Shown here one piece after another: positions 1 to 8,145 of a stretch of DNA of 9,150 nt. The DNA is from Candidatus Equinaster intestinalis (GTDB taxonomy: Bacteria > Bacillota_A > Clostridia > Oscillospirales > Acutalibacteraceae), in NCBI GenBank assembly GCA_018065375.1, contig JAGHTJ010000134.1:1-9150 (forward strand). The letters are read 5' to 3'. The notes beneath the pieces are model-generated. The model made no database searches. It saw nothing but the letters and a program-made list of their open reading frames with translations, and had not been told where the DNA came from. Position 1 is the first letter of the stretch. Each line of letters starts with the position of its first letter. The position numbers and the translations under genes are program-made.

Positions 1-103
1 CTTCGAGACTTTCACGGTAATAACCTATAAAGCCCCATACCTCGAAGGGAACATAAATATCTGGCAAGAATAGCATTTCTATTTTTATAATGACGTCTAC
101 ATC
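1..103 (-). pseudogene. uvrA: In-frame continuation of uvrA past the TGA, partial and degraded
   Basis: Translating on in the same frame past the TGA gives recognisable UvrA C-terminal zinc-module sequence: IIKIEM, then FLPDIYVP, then YRESLE at the window edge. Family consensus here is roughly GRCEAC-x-GDG, then EMxFLPDVYVPC-x-x-C and GKRYNRETLE. In this stretch the second cysteine is TGA, the third is Phe (TTC) and the fourth is Trp (TGG). Both glycines of GDG are Val, and the GKRYN block reads F-I-G-Y-Y. There is no frameshift: spacing is preserved, and only point differences separate it from a normal UvrA. It could be a decaying pseudogene, a truncated allele, or base errors near a sequence end. 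The consensus is from memory, not from an alignment. Confidence 0.7.
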
Positions 104-2347
104 TCAGGCCTCGCATCTTCCGCCCATAACATTGAAGGAAAATCTGCCGGGACCGTAGCCCTGCTGTTTTGCGTCCTTTGTTTGGGCAAAAAGCTCTCTT
201 ATATCCCCGAAAACACCGGTATATGTTGCGGGGTTTGAACGCGGTGTTCTGCCTATGGGGGATTGGTCGATATTTATGATTTTATCAAGATTTTCATATC
301 CCGCTATTTTTTTAAACCTGCCCGGAACCGTTTTTGCACGGTTTAATTGAGCAGAAAGGTATTTCTGTATAATTTCGTTTACAAGGGAGGATTTGCCCGA
401 GCCCGAAACACCCGTAACACAAACAAATTCACCCAGCGGAATAGTTACATCTACATTTTTTAGGTTATTTTCCTGCGCACCCTCAACGGTTAAGAAATTG
501 CCGTTTCCGGGACGTCTCTGCCCGGGTACACGTATTTTTCTTCTGCCGCTTAAATAATCCGCCGTAAGAGATGTTTTGCAGTTTTTAAGCCCCTCTACAT
601 CACCGGCATACACAACCTCTCCGCCGTGAATACCCGCACCGGGTCCTATATCAACCACAAAATCCGCCGAGCGAATGGTATCCTCATCGTGTTCTACAAC
701 TATTAAGGTATTGCCGAGGTCGCGCAGTTTTTTAAGTGTATCAATAAGCTTTTCATTATCCCTCTGATGAAGTCCTATACTCGGCTCATCAAGGATATAA
801 AGCACACCTACAAGAGATGAACCTATCTGTGTGGCAAGACGTATTCGCTGACTCTCTCCTCCCGACAGAGTGCCCGATTCTCTCGACATTGTAAGATATT
901 CAAGACCCACGCTTTTAAGAAAATTAAGCCTTGAATTTATTTCTTTGGTGATGGGGCCGGAAATTTGAGCCTTGAAATCGCTAAATGTAAGTGAGCTCAT
1001 AAAATCTATCAGCTTGTCCACCGAAAGTGAGCAGGCTTCATCAATATTTTTATCCCCTACTGTTATGGCAAGCGCCTCGGGCTTGAGCCTTGTTCCCTTA
1101 CAATCAGGACAATTACACTCATTCATATAGCCCTCTATTTCACGGCGGGCAAAATCGCTCTTTGATTCACGGTAACGTCTTTCAAGGTTGTTTATAATGC
1201 CCTCAAAATCCGAATAAAACTCTCCGCCGCCCCAGTTTTCGCTTCGGTGAAGTTTAATTTTTTCGCCCTTTGTTCCGTAAAACAAAGCGTCCTTTACCTC
1301 ATCACTCAAATCCTTAAAGGGGGTATTTATATTAAAACCGTAATGGTCGGCAAGTCCCTTATAATACATTGTTGCGATAGTGCCCTGATTGGGCGCAAAC
1401 CAGGAATTTACTCCCCAGCCCGATGCGTGAATTGCACCCTCAACTATCGACTTCTCGGTATCGGCAATAATCAGTCTCGGGTCAACCTTCATAAACTTTC
1501 CGATGCCCGTGCAGGTAGGACAAGCTCCTGCGGGACTGTTAAAGGAAAAGAGCGTAGGGGTTATTTCGGGCAGACTTATATTATGGTCGGGGCAGGCATA
1601 GTTTTGAGAAAAAGTAAGCTCCTCCCCACCTATTACGTCAATGTTTATAATACCCTCGGTAAGAGCCGCCGCCGTTTCAACACTTCCTGCAAGACGGCTT
1701 TTGATTTCGGGTTTTATTACAAGACGGTCTACAATTATATCAATATAATGTTTTTTATTCTTTTCGAGTTTAATATCGGTGGGAAGCTCATAAACCGTTC
1801 CGTCAATTTTCGCCCTTGCAAAGCCCGATTTCTGCGCCTCGTTAAGCTCGCTTACATATTCGCCCTTTCTGCCGCGTGCGATGGGTGCCATAACCTGGAT
1901 TTTACTGCCTTCGGGCAATTTCATTATGGTATCTACAATCTGGTCGGTTGTTTGCTGATGTATTTCTCTGCCGCATATCGGGCAATGCGGTGTGCCAACC
2001 CGAGCATATAACAGACGCATATAATCGTAAATTTCGGTTATCGTGCCAACGGTGGAACGCGGATTTTTCGAGGTGGTTTTCTGGTCTATGGAAATTGCGG
2101 GAGAAAGTCCCTCAATCGACTCAACATCGGGTTTTTCCATCTGACCCAAAAACATACGCGCGTATGAAGAAAGGGACTCCACATATCTGCGCTGACCCTC
2201 CGCATATATCGTATCAAAGGCAAGAGAAGATTTTCCCGAGCCGGAAAGACCGGTAAAAACAACCAGCTTATCCCTCGGAATTTCAACATTCAACGCCTTT
2301 AAATTATTGGCATTTGCGCCTTTAATGATGATTTTATCAACTGCCAT
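104..2347 (-). CDS. uvrA: UvrABC excinuclease subunit A, interrupted before its C-terminal zinc module
   Basis: UvrA is the dimeric ABC-type ATPase that finds bulky DNA lesions and loads UvrB in cytoplasmic nucleotide excision repair. Visible in order are the first Walker A GLSGSGKS (33-40), the first zinc module CPDH (252-255) with CPTC (276-279), a CPDCKGTRL element, the ABC signature LSGGE (494-498), the first Walker B with LDEP (519-522), and the second Walker A GVSGSGKS (646-653). It then reaches GRFSFNV-GGRCEA and stops at TGA (104-106). Full-length UvrA is about 940-950 residues; only 747 are read here, so the second ABC signature and Walker B are missing. Recognisable sequence continues in the same frame to base 1. 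The ATG start has GGAG (2355-2358) 7 nt upstream and lies 12 nt after the pepP stop, so it is probably the last visible gene of the operon. Identity is certain; whether the gene is intact is not. A protein ending here should be inactive. Confidence 0.95.
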   Translation of the reverse strand: MAVDKIIIKGANANNLKALNVEIPRDKLVVFTGLSGSGKSSLAFDTIYAEGQRRYVESLSSYARMFLGQMEKPDVESIEGLSPAISIDQKTTSKNPRSTVGTITEIYDYMRLLYARVGTPHCPICGREIHQQTTDQIVDTIMKLPEGSKIQVMAPIARGRKGEYVSELNEAQKSGFARAKIDGTVYELPTDIKLEKNKKHYIDIIVDRLVIKPEIKSRLAGSVETAAALTEGIINIDVIGGEELTFSQNYACPDHNISLPEITPTLFSFNSPAGACPTCTGIGKFMKVDPRLIIADTEKSIVEGAIHASGWGVNSWFAPNQGTIATMYYKGLADHYGFNINTPFKDLSDEVKDALFYGTKGEKIKLHRSENWGGGEFYSDFEGIINNLERRYRESKSDFARREIEGYMNECNCPDCKGTRLKPEALAITVGDKNIDEACSLSVDKLIDFMSSLTFSDFKAQISGPITKEINSRLNFLKSVGLEYLTMSRESGTLSGGESQRIRLATQIGSSLVGVLYILDEPSIGLHQRDNEKLIDTLKKLRDLGNTLIVVEHDEDTIRSADFVVDIGPGAGIHGGEVVYAGDVEGLKNCKTSLTADYLSGRRKIRVPGQRRPGNGNFLTVEGAQENNLKNVDVTIPLGEFVCVTGVSGSGKSSLVNEIIQKYLSAQLNRAKTVPGRFKKIAGYENLDKIINIDQSPIGRTPRSNPATYTGVFGDIRELFAQTKDAKQQGYGPGRFSFNVMGGRCEA

Positions 2348-2354
2348 TTTATAT

Positions 2355-2358
2355 CTCC
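2355..2358 (-). promoter_or_regulatory. Ribosome binding site of uvrA
   Basis: GGAG lies 7 nt before the uvrA ATG and immediately follows the TAA stop of pepP, reading TAACGGAG. It fixes the uvrA start and fits translation from a shared transcript. Confidence 0.75.
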
Positions 2359-2359
2359 G

Positions 2360-3427
2360 TTACAAAACAAGTAATTCTTTAGTGCTTTTTGTAATATCTT
2401 CGCAACCGTCCTCTGTTACGAAAATCATATCCTCTATTCTCACACCGAACTTATTTTCAAGATAAATACCGGGTTCAACCGTTAAAACCATACCGGGTTC
2501 AAGCAGAGTTTCACAACCGGGACTGAAATTCGGAGATTCGTGTATCTCTATGCCCACACTGTGTCCGAGCGAATGTCCGAAAGCTCCCCTATATCCCGCG
2601 TTATCTATAATATCGCGTGCGATTTTATCAATATCACTGCATTTTTTACCGGGAGTGATATTTTTAAGTGCCTCCGATTGAGCCGACAATACGGTATCGT
2701 AAACCTTTTTCTGCTCTGCGCTTACATTACCGAGTGCTACAGTTCTGGTCATATCCGAGCGATAACCGTCAACCACGGCGCCGAAATCCATAGTGATAAA
2801 GTCTCCCTTTTCGAGCCTTTTATCACTCGGTACACCGTGAGGCATTGAGGAATTTTTACCCGATACCACAATAAAATCGAAGGAAACGCCCTGCGCTCCC
2901 GCTTTTCGCATATTAAATTCCATATCGAGCATAATTTCTCTTTCGGTTCTGCCCGCTTCAATTCTCCCGCAGATATAGGAAAATGTTTCATCGGTAAGGA
3001 GCTGTGCCTCTTTTATTTTTGCAAGCTCCGAATTATCCTTAATTCGGCGAAGATTTTTTAAAGCCGTATCAAGTGAATTATCCGATGAAATCTCTGCAAA
3101 TTCGAAGGCTTTTAAGTAGTTTTGATACTGCGCAAACGAAACCGCTTCGGTTTCAATATAAAGCTTTTTTATATTATTCTGCTTAAGCAGATTTTGAATT
3201 TCCGTATTAAAATTCTTAACGCACAGCACCCTGCAATCCTTTACGGTATTTTTGGCGTGCTCGATATAACGAAAATCGACAAGAAAATACCCGCCGTTTT
3301 CAGTAATTAAAAGTTTTCCCTCACTCGAAAGCATACCCGTAAGGTAAAAGAGATTAGGCTCGCTTACAACAAGCATTGCCGTCCCGTTTTCAAGCTTTTG
3401 CTGTAGTTTTTCAATACGTTCTTTCAA
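2360..3427 (-). CDS. pepP: M24-family Xaa-Pro aminopeptidase (PepP/PepQ-like)
   Basis: This is a cytoplasmic metallopeptidase of the 'pita-bread' M24B family, which removes N-terminal residues next to proline. The N-terminal creatinase-like domain (about 1-125) contains PNLFYLTG. The catalytic domain (about 130-355) carries all five expected metal ligands: D214 in MDFGA, D225 in SDMTRT, H289 in GHSLGH, E318 in VEPGIY and E332 in RIED. H285 and H296 (in IEIHE) match the other conserved histidines of the family. At 355 residues it is the usual length of the short clostridial/Bacillus YqhT-type enzymes. The start is TTG, supported by GAGG 8 nt upstream; no ATG gives the same N-terminus. It lies 10 nt after mutS2 and 12 nt before uvrA. 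Exact specificity (aminopeptidase or dipeptidase) cannot be read from sequence. Its place between two DNA repair genes seems to be operon packing, not shared function. Confidence 0.92.
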   Translation of the reverse strand: MKERIEKLQQKLENGTAMLVVSEPNLFYLTGMLSSEGKLLITENGGYFLVDFRYIEHAKNTVKDCRVLCVKNFNTEIQNLLKQNNIKKLYIETEAVSFAQYQNYLKAFEFAEISSDNSLDTALKNLRRIKDNSELAKIKEAQLLTDETFSYICGRIEAGRTEREIMLDMEFNMRKAGAQGVSFDFIVVSGKNSSMPHGVPSDKRLEKGDFITMDFGAVVDGYRSDMTRTVALGNVSAEQKKVYDTVLSAQSEALKNITPGKKCSDIDKIARDIIDNAGYRGAFGHSLGHSVGIEIHESPNFSPGCETLLEPGMVLTVEPGIYLENKFGVRIEDMIFVTEDGCEDITKSTKELLVL

Positions 3428-3435
3428 GATATTCG

Positions 3436-3439
3436 CCTC
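3436..3439 (-). promoter_or_regulatory. Ribosome binding site that decides the TTG start of pepP
   Basis: GAGG overlaps the mutS2 stop codon (TGAGG) and lies 8 nt before the TTG at 3425-3427. The spacing is ideal and no better start is nearby, so the TTG start is well supported. The overlap suggests translational coupling with mutS2. Confidence 0.75.
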
Positions 3440-5813
3440 AATTTTTAAGTTCTACTACCGTAACTCCGTTTTCACCCTCGCCGAAAACTCCCGGACGGTA
3501 GCTCTTTACCGCCTTATGACCTTTAAGATGCTTTTGAATACCTGCGCGCAAAACTCCGGTACCCTTACCGTGAATTATCGTAACCGTAATCAGCCCGCAA
3601 AGCAGAGCGTTATCGAGGAATTTATCAACCTCCATAATTCCCTCATCAACCGCAAATCCGCGTATATCAAGCTCGGTTGCCGCTACTCTCTCCTTTGAAT
3701 TGCGCATAGCACCTATTGTTGTTTTCTGCTTCGGTTTTTCCTTTTCTATGAGCACAAGATTGCTCTTTTCGGTCCATATTTTTATGGTACCTGCGGCAAT
3801 CTGCACCTTATCCCCCTTGAGCTCGAGAACCGTACCGTCCTTATTTATATCCTGCATAAGTACGGTGTCTCCAACCTTGAGCGGTCTCGGGAGACTATAT
3901 GTTATCTTTCTTTCCCTCACGGGGTTTGCCGCGTCAAGCATACCCTCAATATTCTTTTTGGCGGTCTGCCTCGCTTCGGTAAATTTAGCGGCGGCATTTT
4001 CCTTATTAGCCTGCCGTTTCAGCTCCTCAAGCTGATTTAAAAGTTCATTCGATTTCTGCCTTGCACTTTCTATGATATGGGTAGCTTCGTTTCTTGCCTT
4101 TTCTAAAGCCGCATCGTACTTTTTATTTAAATCCGCATTAACCGAATCGGCATTTCGCTTGGCATTAAGTATTTCTATCTTCATTTTCTCGATTTCGGCG
4201 CGTTCCTTTTCGGCAGTTTGCCTTTCCTTTTCGAGGGACGATATTATACTTTCAAATCGTTTATCCTCTTCACTTATAAAATCACCCGCACGGCTTATAA
4301 TTTCCTCGCTGATACCGAGTCTTCTCGAAATTGCAAAGGCATTCGACCTGCCCGGTATACCGATAAGAAGCTTATATGTCGGTTTTAGTGTTTCAACATC
4401 GAATTCACAGCTTGCATTTTGCACGCCATCGGTATCAAGCGCATAGGTTTTAAGCTCTGCATAATGGGTAGTAGCGGCTATCTTACAGCCCTTTTCCTTT
4501 AAGGCAATAAGTATTGAGCGGGCAAGCGCCGCACCCTCAATCGGGTCGGTTCCCGCTCCCAATTCATCAAGAAGCACAAGGCTGTACGGCGTTGCATTCT
4601 CGATAATCGAAGCAATATTTGTAATATGCGCCGAAAAGGTGGAAAGCGACTGCTCTATACTCTGCTCGTCACCAATATCAACAAGGATATTATCGAAAAC
4701 CGAAATTTCGCTGCTATCATCACAGGGAATCATCAGTCCGCACATCGCCATAAGGGTAATAAGACCTATGGTTTTAAGCGTTACGGTTTTACCGCCGGTA
4801 TTCGGTCCCGTAATTATAAGGGAGGAATAATCCGCACCGAGACTGAGTGTTATCGGCACAACCTGATTTTTAGGTATCAGCGGATGTCTTGCGTTTTTGA
4901 GAACTATTCGGCCGGAAGTATTTATAACCGGAACAGACGCCTTCATTTTATAGGCAAGATTTGCCTTTGCAAATATGAGCGACAGTTTTACAAGAGCCTT
5001 ATAGGAGGAATTTATTGCCCCCTCGAAGGACGCCGCCTCGCTCGAAAGCTCGGCAAGAATTCTATCGATTTCTTCTTTTTCCTTAAGGCGCAGAACACGA
5101 AGGTCGTTATTTATTTCAACAACCGACATCGGCTCTATAAAGAGGGTTGCTCCCGAAGCCGAGGAATCATGAACTATGCCCGCGAATTCGCCTCTGAATT
5201 CGCTTTTTACCGGAACGACAAATCTGCCGTCTCGCTGTGTGATAATGGCATCCTGCAGGAATTTGGCATTATACTGCGAATGAATAACCGAATCGAGCTT
5301 CTGCCTTATATTAGACGCCGCGCTTACTATTTTACGGCGAATATCGCGCAAAGTGGGCGAAGCATCATCGTTTAAATCTTCCTCGTTTTTAATGCAGGAA
5401 AAAATCTTCTCTTCAAAATATTTATTCGGTATCAGGGCATCAAAAAGCCAGTCTATATCGGTTTCAGAATTGAGCTCATTATCGGCGCGCCAATTCTTAA
5501 CAACACGAATACCCCTTAAGGTATCGCCTATATCGAGTAACTCCTTAAAATTGAGAACGCCGCCTACCTGCGCGCGGGAAAGCGCCGCAGAAGTATCCGC
5601 AGCACCGCAAAAAGATGGTGCAACAGCCCGCGCAAGTAAATCGTAAGCCGCCTTTGTATAAGAAAGTTCTTTTAAAACTTCCTTTTCTTCGAGGTTTACG
5701 GTTAATTCACGCGCAAGCGCTTTGGCATCGGCAAGGCTCGCCTCATCGGCAAGCATATCGAGCACCTTATTCAGTTCCAATACGTTTGAAAATTTCTTTA
5801 AATTGTAAGCCAT
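3438..5813 (-). CDS. mutS2: Endonuclease MutS2 (MutS-like ATPase with C-terminal Smr domain)
   Basis: MutS2 lacks the mismatch-recognition domain of MutS. It has been linked to suppression of homologous recombination and, in Bacillus subtilis, to rescue of collided ribosomes (there called RqcU). Visible in order are an N-terminal helical/core region, the family stretch DGRFVVPVK followed by GATLFIEP, Walker A GPNTGGKT (336-343), the signature-like loop LSTFSAH (390-396) and Walker B LLDELGAGTDP (414-424). A long charged coiled coil follows (about 505-640), then a KOW-like beta segment, and a C-terminal Smr domain with LDIRG (715-719) and HGKGTG (748-753). The LDxR and HGxGxG elements needed for Smr nuclease activity are present. 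At 791 residues it is full length. The ATG overlaps the recO TGA by one base (TGATG) and is preceded by a strong AAGGAG, so coupled translation is likely. Confidence 0.97.
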   Translation of the reverse strand: MAYNLKKFSNVLELNKVLDMLADEASLADAKALARELTVNLEEKEVLKELSYTKAAYDLLARAVAPSFCGAADTSAALSRAQVGGVLNFKELLDIGDTLRGIRVVKNWRADNELNSETDIDWLFDALIPNKYFEEKIFSCIKNEEDLNDDASPTLRDIRRKIVSAASNIRQKLDSVIHSQYNAKFLQDAIITQRDGRFVVPVKSEFRGEFAGIVHDSSASGATLFIEPMSVVEINNDLRVLRLKEKEEIDRILAELSSEAASFEGAINSSYKALVKLSLIFAKANLAYKMKASVPVINTSGRIVLKNARHPLIPKNQVVPITLSLGADYSSLIITGPNTGGKTVTLKTIGLITLMAMCGLMIPCDDSSEISVFDNILVDIGDEQSIEQSLSTFSAHITNIASIIENATPYSLVLLDELGAGTDPIEGAALARSILIALKEKGCKIAATTHYAELKTYALDTDGVQNASCEFDVETLKPTYKLLIGIPGRSNAFAISRRLGISEEIISRAGDFISEEDKRFESIISSLEKERQTAEKERAEIEKMKIEILNAKRNADSVNADLNKKYDAALEKARNEATHIIESARQKSNELLNQLEELKRQANKENAAAKFTEARQTAKKNIEGMLDAANPVRERKITYSLPRPLKVGDTVLMQDINKDGTVLELKGDKVQIAAGTIKIWTEKSNLVLIEKEKPKQKTTIGAMRNSKERVAATELDIRGFAVDEGIMEVDKFLDNALLCGLITVTIIHGKGTGVLRAGIQKHLKGHKAVKSYRPGVFGEGENGVTVVELKN

Positions 5814-6556
5814 CAGAACTCCTTAAACGATTTATAAAATTCAAGTGTTTTAAAATTATGCTCTGCGCAGGAAAGCAGATATTTTTCGGTAAGATAGGAT
5901 AATCTTTCAAAATGATTTTCGGGTATTGAAAAGGAAAAGAGCTTTTCGAATTCCGAAAAGACAATATGCCGCAGTGCCGCAAGAAGGGTTGACGAAAGCG
6001 GAACGGTTTTTTCGGGCTCGGCGCAGTCCTTACAGTATAAAACGCCGCCCAAAATATCGAGGCACATTGTGTTCTCAGTAAAATTGCCGCAGCTATTGCA
6101 AGCAACAAGGTCGGGCATAAAGCCGAGCAGAGACATCAGCCGCAGTTCAAAAACCGATTTAATAAGCGGCTGTGCCATTCTTTTTTCGTTCACCGTAATA
6201 ATGGATTTTAAAAGCAGTTTAAGAGCCTCGCGTGATTCTGTGCCCGATGGTATCAGCACCGCCGCCAGCTCACAGAAATACTGCAAAAGCGCAATTTCGG
6301 TAATATCGTTTCCCGTTTTGTAATAGCACTTTAAAAGAGATGCATCTCTCACTCTGTATGTATCCTTAACCTCCTCGATTATAAAGGAGGAATAGCAGAG
6401 AAACGAGCTTCCCGCGTGGTATTTGTTTTTAAGTTTTTTTGCGCCCGAAGCAAACGCCTTTATAACACCGTAATCACGTGTAAGAAGTGTTATAAGACGG
6501 TCATTTTCACCTATATCGGTTACCTTTATCACCAATGCTTGGTCGGTTATCTGCAT
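5813..6556 (-). CDS. recO: DNA repair and recombination mediator RecO
   Basis: RecO works with RecR (and RecF) to load RecA onto SSB-coated single-stranded DNA and to anneal strands during gap repair. The 247-residue protein has the N-terminal OB-fold (about 1-80) with the family pattern GENDRLITLLTRDYG and GAKK. A helical domain follows, containing a four-cysteine zinc site C153-x2-C156 and C175-x2-C178, as in Gram-positive RecO proteins; E. coli RecO lacks it. Length is normal. The N-terminus MQITDQALVIKV aligns with the usual RecO start, which supports the ATG even though it lies 50 nt inside the preceding small gene. GGAG sits 9 nt upstream. The TGA stop overlaps the mutS2 ATG by one base. 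The position after era and the small yqzL-like gene is the classical Firmicutes order. Confidence 0.96.
   Translation of the reverse strand: MQITDQALVIKVTDIGENDRLITLLTRDYGVIKAFASGAKKLKNKYHAGSSFLCYSSFIIEEVKDTYRVRDASLLKCYYKTGNDITEIALLQYFCELAAVLIPSGTESREALKLLLKSIITVNEKRMAQPLIKSVFELRLMSLLGFMPDLVACNSCGNFTENTMCLDILGGVLYCKDCAEPEKTVPLSSTLLAALRHIVFSEFEKLFSFSIPENHFERLSYLTEKYLLSCAEHNFKTLEFYKSFKEF
5819..5824 (-). promoter_or_regulatory. Strong ribosome binding site of mutS2
   Basis: A perfect AAGGAG lies 5 nt before the mutS2 ATG, inside the last codons of recO. It supports the start that overlaps the recO stop by one base. Confidence 0.8.
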
Positions 6557-6650
6557 CTTTCTTTTCTCCGAGCTTAATATTTTTATAGCTTAAATAATCT
6601 TCGATTTTTCCGCTTGCGCGAAATTTTTCCCAGGCATTTATATTTTCCAT
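6507..6650 (-). CDS. yqzL: YqzL-like small protein, 47 aa
   Basis: An ATG-started frame of 47 codons ending in TGA lies between era and recO, which is where Bacillus carries the uncharacterised small gene yqzL. The N-terminal part reads WEKFRASGKIEDYLSYK (residues 7-23). It matches my recollection of the YqzL pattern: Trp and Phe, then a Gly-x-Ile turn and Tyr-Leu-x-Tyr-Lys. The C-terminal half is polar and basic and probably disordered. AGGA lies 10 nt before the ATG. The last 50 nt overlap recO in another frame, so the C-terminal sequence there is constrained by the RecO N-terminus. Function is unknown in the family as far as I know. Position plus motif make a real gene likely; the name rests on synteny and recalled sequence, not a search. 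Confidence 0.75.
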   Translation of the reverse strand: MENINAWEKFRASGKIEDYLSYKNIKLGEKKDADNRPSIGDKGNRYR

Positions 6651-6721
6651 AATATCGGCTTCCTTTAAGAGTATCTGTTAATACTTTACCCTGAAAGGCA
6701 ACACCGTATTTAAGGAAAATT
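6651..6721 (-). other. 71-nt gap between era and yqzL with a weak inverted repeat
   Basis: This is the largest non-coding interval. It holds a small hairpin candidate: AGTAT (6681-6685) and ATACT (6670-6674) around a 6-nt loop, with an outer CCTTT (6694-6698) able to pair with AAAGG (6662-6666). AAAGG is part of the yqzL ribosome binding site. No U-tract follows, so it does not look like an intrinsic terminator. I see no convincing -35/-10 pair. Confidence 0.4.
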
Positions 6722-7651
6722 TTACTGATTATCAAGACCGAAGCCGTGAATAATCGTCTGACGGTTTCGCCAGTCTTCCTTAACCTTTACCCAAAGCTTC
6801 AAATCGGTTTTTGTGCCGAAAAAGTTTTCAATATCACGTCTTGCCATACTGCCTACCTTTTTGAGCATACCGCCGTTTTTGCCGATAATTATGCCCTTAT
6901 GCGATTCTTTTTCGCAGTAGATGGTCGCTTCAACGCAGATAAGCGGCTCACCGGATGCAGAATCCTTTTCGTAAAAGCGCTCAATATCAACAGCTATTCC
7001 GTGCGGAACCTCGAATGATAACAAACGAAGAAGCTTTTCTCTTATCATTTCGGAAACCATAACGCGCTCGGGTTGGTCGGTAAAATCGTCATCTGCGAAG
7101 TAATGAACCGATTCGTGGGCAAATTTTCCCGCCTCGGTTATAAGCTCATCAACATTTACACCGGTTTTTGCCGAAAAAGGTACCACCGCATCAAACTCAA
7201 AATAGCTCATATAGTTTGAAATAATGCCTAAAAGCTCTTCCTTATCGGATAGCAAATCAATCTTATTTATACCGAGGATTGCCTTTAATTTGCGGCGTTT
7301 CAGTTCCTCGATAAGTTCAATTTCGGCAGGCGGAATTTCTCCCTCACCGAGCTTGAATTTAGGGCAGGCATCTACTATTAAAATTACGGCATCAACATCT
7401 GTCATACCGCTGCCTACCGCCTTAATCATATTTTCACCGAGCAGATTTTTCGGTTTATGAAATCCCGGTGTATCTATAAATACAAGCTGTTTTTCGCCCT
7501 TTGTGAGCACACCCATAATTCTTGTGCGGGTGGTTTGCGGCTTGTCCGAAACTATTGAAACCTTTTGGGATAACGCCTTATTGAGAAATGAGGATTTACC
7601 TACATTGGGACGTCCTATTATGCTTATGAAAGCCGATGTTGTTTTACTCAA
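6722..7651 (-). CDS. era: GTPase Era
   Basis: Era is an essential GTPase that binds the 3' end of 16S rRNA and acts as a checkpoint in 30S subunit maturation. The GTPase domain shows G1 GRPNVGKS (13-20), the switch region KPQTTRTR, G3 DTPG (60-63), G4 NKID (129-132) and G5 SAK (160-162). The C-terminal KH RNA-binding domain has IIIGKNGGMLKK (254-265) and ends with LWVKVKEDWRNR. At 309 residues it is full length. The start is TTG at 7649-7651, 8 nt after the ybeY stop. AGGTGA lies close upstream, and the N-terminus reaches the G1 loop at the usual distance. In Bacillus, dgkA and cdd lie between ybeY and era; here they are absent and the two genes are directly adjacent. Confidence 0.97.
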   Translation of the reverse strand: MSKTTSAFISIIGRPNVGKSSFLNKALSQKVSIVSDKPQTTRTRIMGVLTKGEKQLVFIDTPGFHKPKNLLGENMIKAVGSGMTDVDAVILIVDACPKFKLGEGEIPPAEIELIEELKRRKLKAILGINKIDLLSDKEELLGIISNYMSYFEFDAVVPFSAKTGVNVDELITEAGKFAHESVHYFADDDFTDQPERVMVSEMIREKLLRLLSFEVPHGIAVDIERFYEKDSASGEPLICVEATIYCEKESHKGIIIGKNGGMLKKVGSMARRDIENFFGTKTDLKLWVKVKEDWRNRQTIIHGFGLDNQ

Positions 7652-7655
7652 AATA

Positions 7656-7661
7656 TCACCT
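7656..7661 (-). promoter_or_regulatory. Ribosome binding site that decides the TTG start of era
   Basis: AGGTGA overlaps the ybeY TAG stop (TAGGTGA) and lies 4 nt before the era TTG. Spacing is slightly short but workable. No in-frame ATG occurs before the G1 loop, so TTG is the best start. Confidence 0.6.
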
Positions 7662-8145
7662 AATCTTTAATTATTGCAAGGCCTAAAAGCTCTAAAACTT
7701 CTTCTTCCTTTTCGCGCATTATTTCCTTTTGGAGACCACCCTTAACATGGTCGTAGCCCAGCAGATGAAGCATGGAATGCACCGTAAGATATGCAACCTC
7801 GCGCTCAACCGAATGACCGTAAAGGTCTGCCTGCTTCAAGGCGTGTTCAAGTGAAATAACTATATCACCGAGCATTTTTGCATTGTTTTCGGGGTTAATA
7901 TCATAAACACCGTCACTTCCGAGCGGAAATGATAAAACATCGGTGGATTTATCAATATTGCGATATGTAGCATTCATACCGCGTATGGTTTCATCATCTA
8001 CAAGTGTAACGCTAACCTCGGCATCGCCCTCGAATTTTTGTGTTTTGAGGGTAGCCGTGCAGGCTTTTCTGATAAGAAGCCTTGCGCCCGCGGGCAGCTT
8101 TACGCTCTTTTGTGAGTCCGTTATAACAACCTTAATTTTGCTCAT
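7660..8145 (-). CDS. ybeY: Endoribonuclease YbeY, rRNA maturation factor
   Basis: YbeY is a zinc-dependent single-strand endoribonuclease involved in 16S rRNA 3'-end processing and late-stage ribosome quality control. The protein has the family core NATYRNIDKSTDVLSFP (58-74), including the conserved R62, then GDIVIS (93-98). The metal-binding signature is H123-x3-H127-x5-H133, in HSMLHLLGYDH. Its 161 residues are the usual length. The ATG lies 14 nt inside the end of phoH, and AAAGGA sits 9 nt upstream within phoH, so translation is probably coupled. The phoH-ybeY-era neighbourhood is widely conserved and agrees with a shared role in RNA metabolism and ribosome assembly. Confidence 0.97.
   Translation of the reverse strand: MSKIKVVITDSQKSVKLPAGARLLIRKACTATLKTQKFEGDAEVSVTLVDDETIRGMNATYRNIDKSTDVLSFPLGSDGVYDINPENNAKMLGDIVISLEHALKQADLYGHSVEREVAYLTVHSMLHLLGYDHVKGGLQKEIMREKEEEVLELLGLAIIKD

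Noticed and set aside
104..106. Selenocysteine or reassigned TGA in uvrA
   Set aside because: Other genes here end naturally at TGA, the neighbouring zinc cysteines are also lost, and no clear SECIS-like stem follows the codon.
1247..2011. 254-codon open frame on the plus strand opposite uvrA
   Set aside because: It lies wholly antisense to well-conserved uvrA sequence, has no ribosome binding site I can see, and its translation has no recognisable domain. It is a shadow of codon bias.
4626..5375. 249-codon open frame on the plus strand opposite mutS2
   Set aside because: It is fully antisense to conserved MutS2 motifs, and its composition is odd (rich in Arg, Tyr and Asn) with no domain pattern. 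It is a shadow frame.
6651..6721. Terminator or promoter between era and yqzL
   Set aside because: The weak hairpin has no following T-tract on the transcribed strand. The TTGCCT -35-like box has no TATAAT-like box at 16-18 nt.
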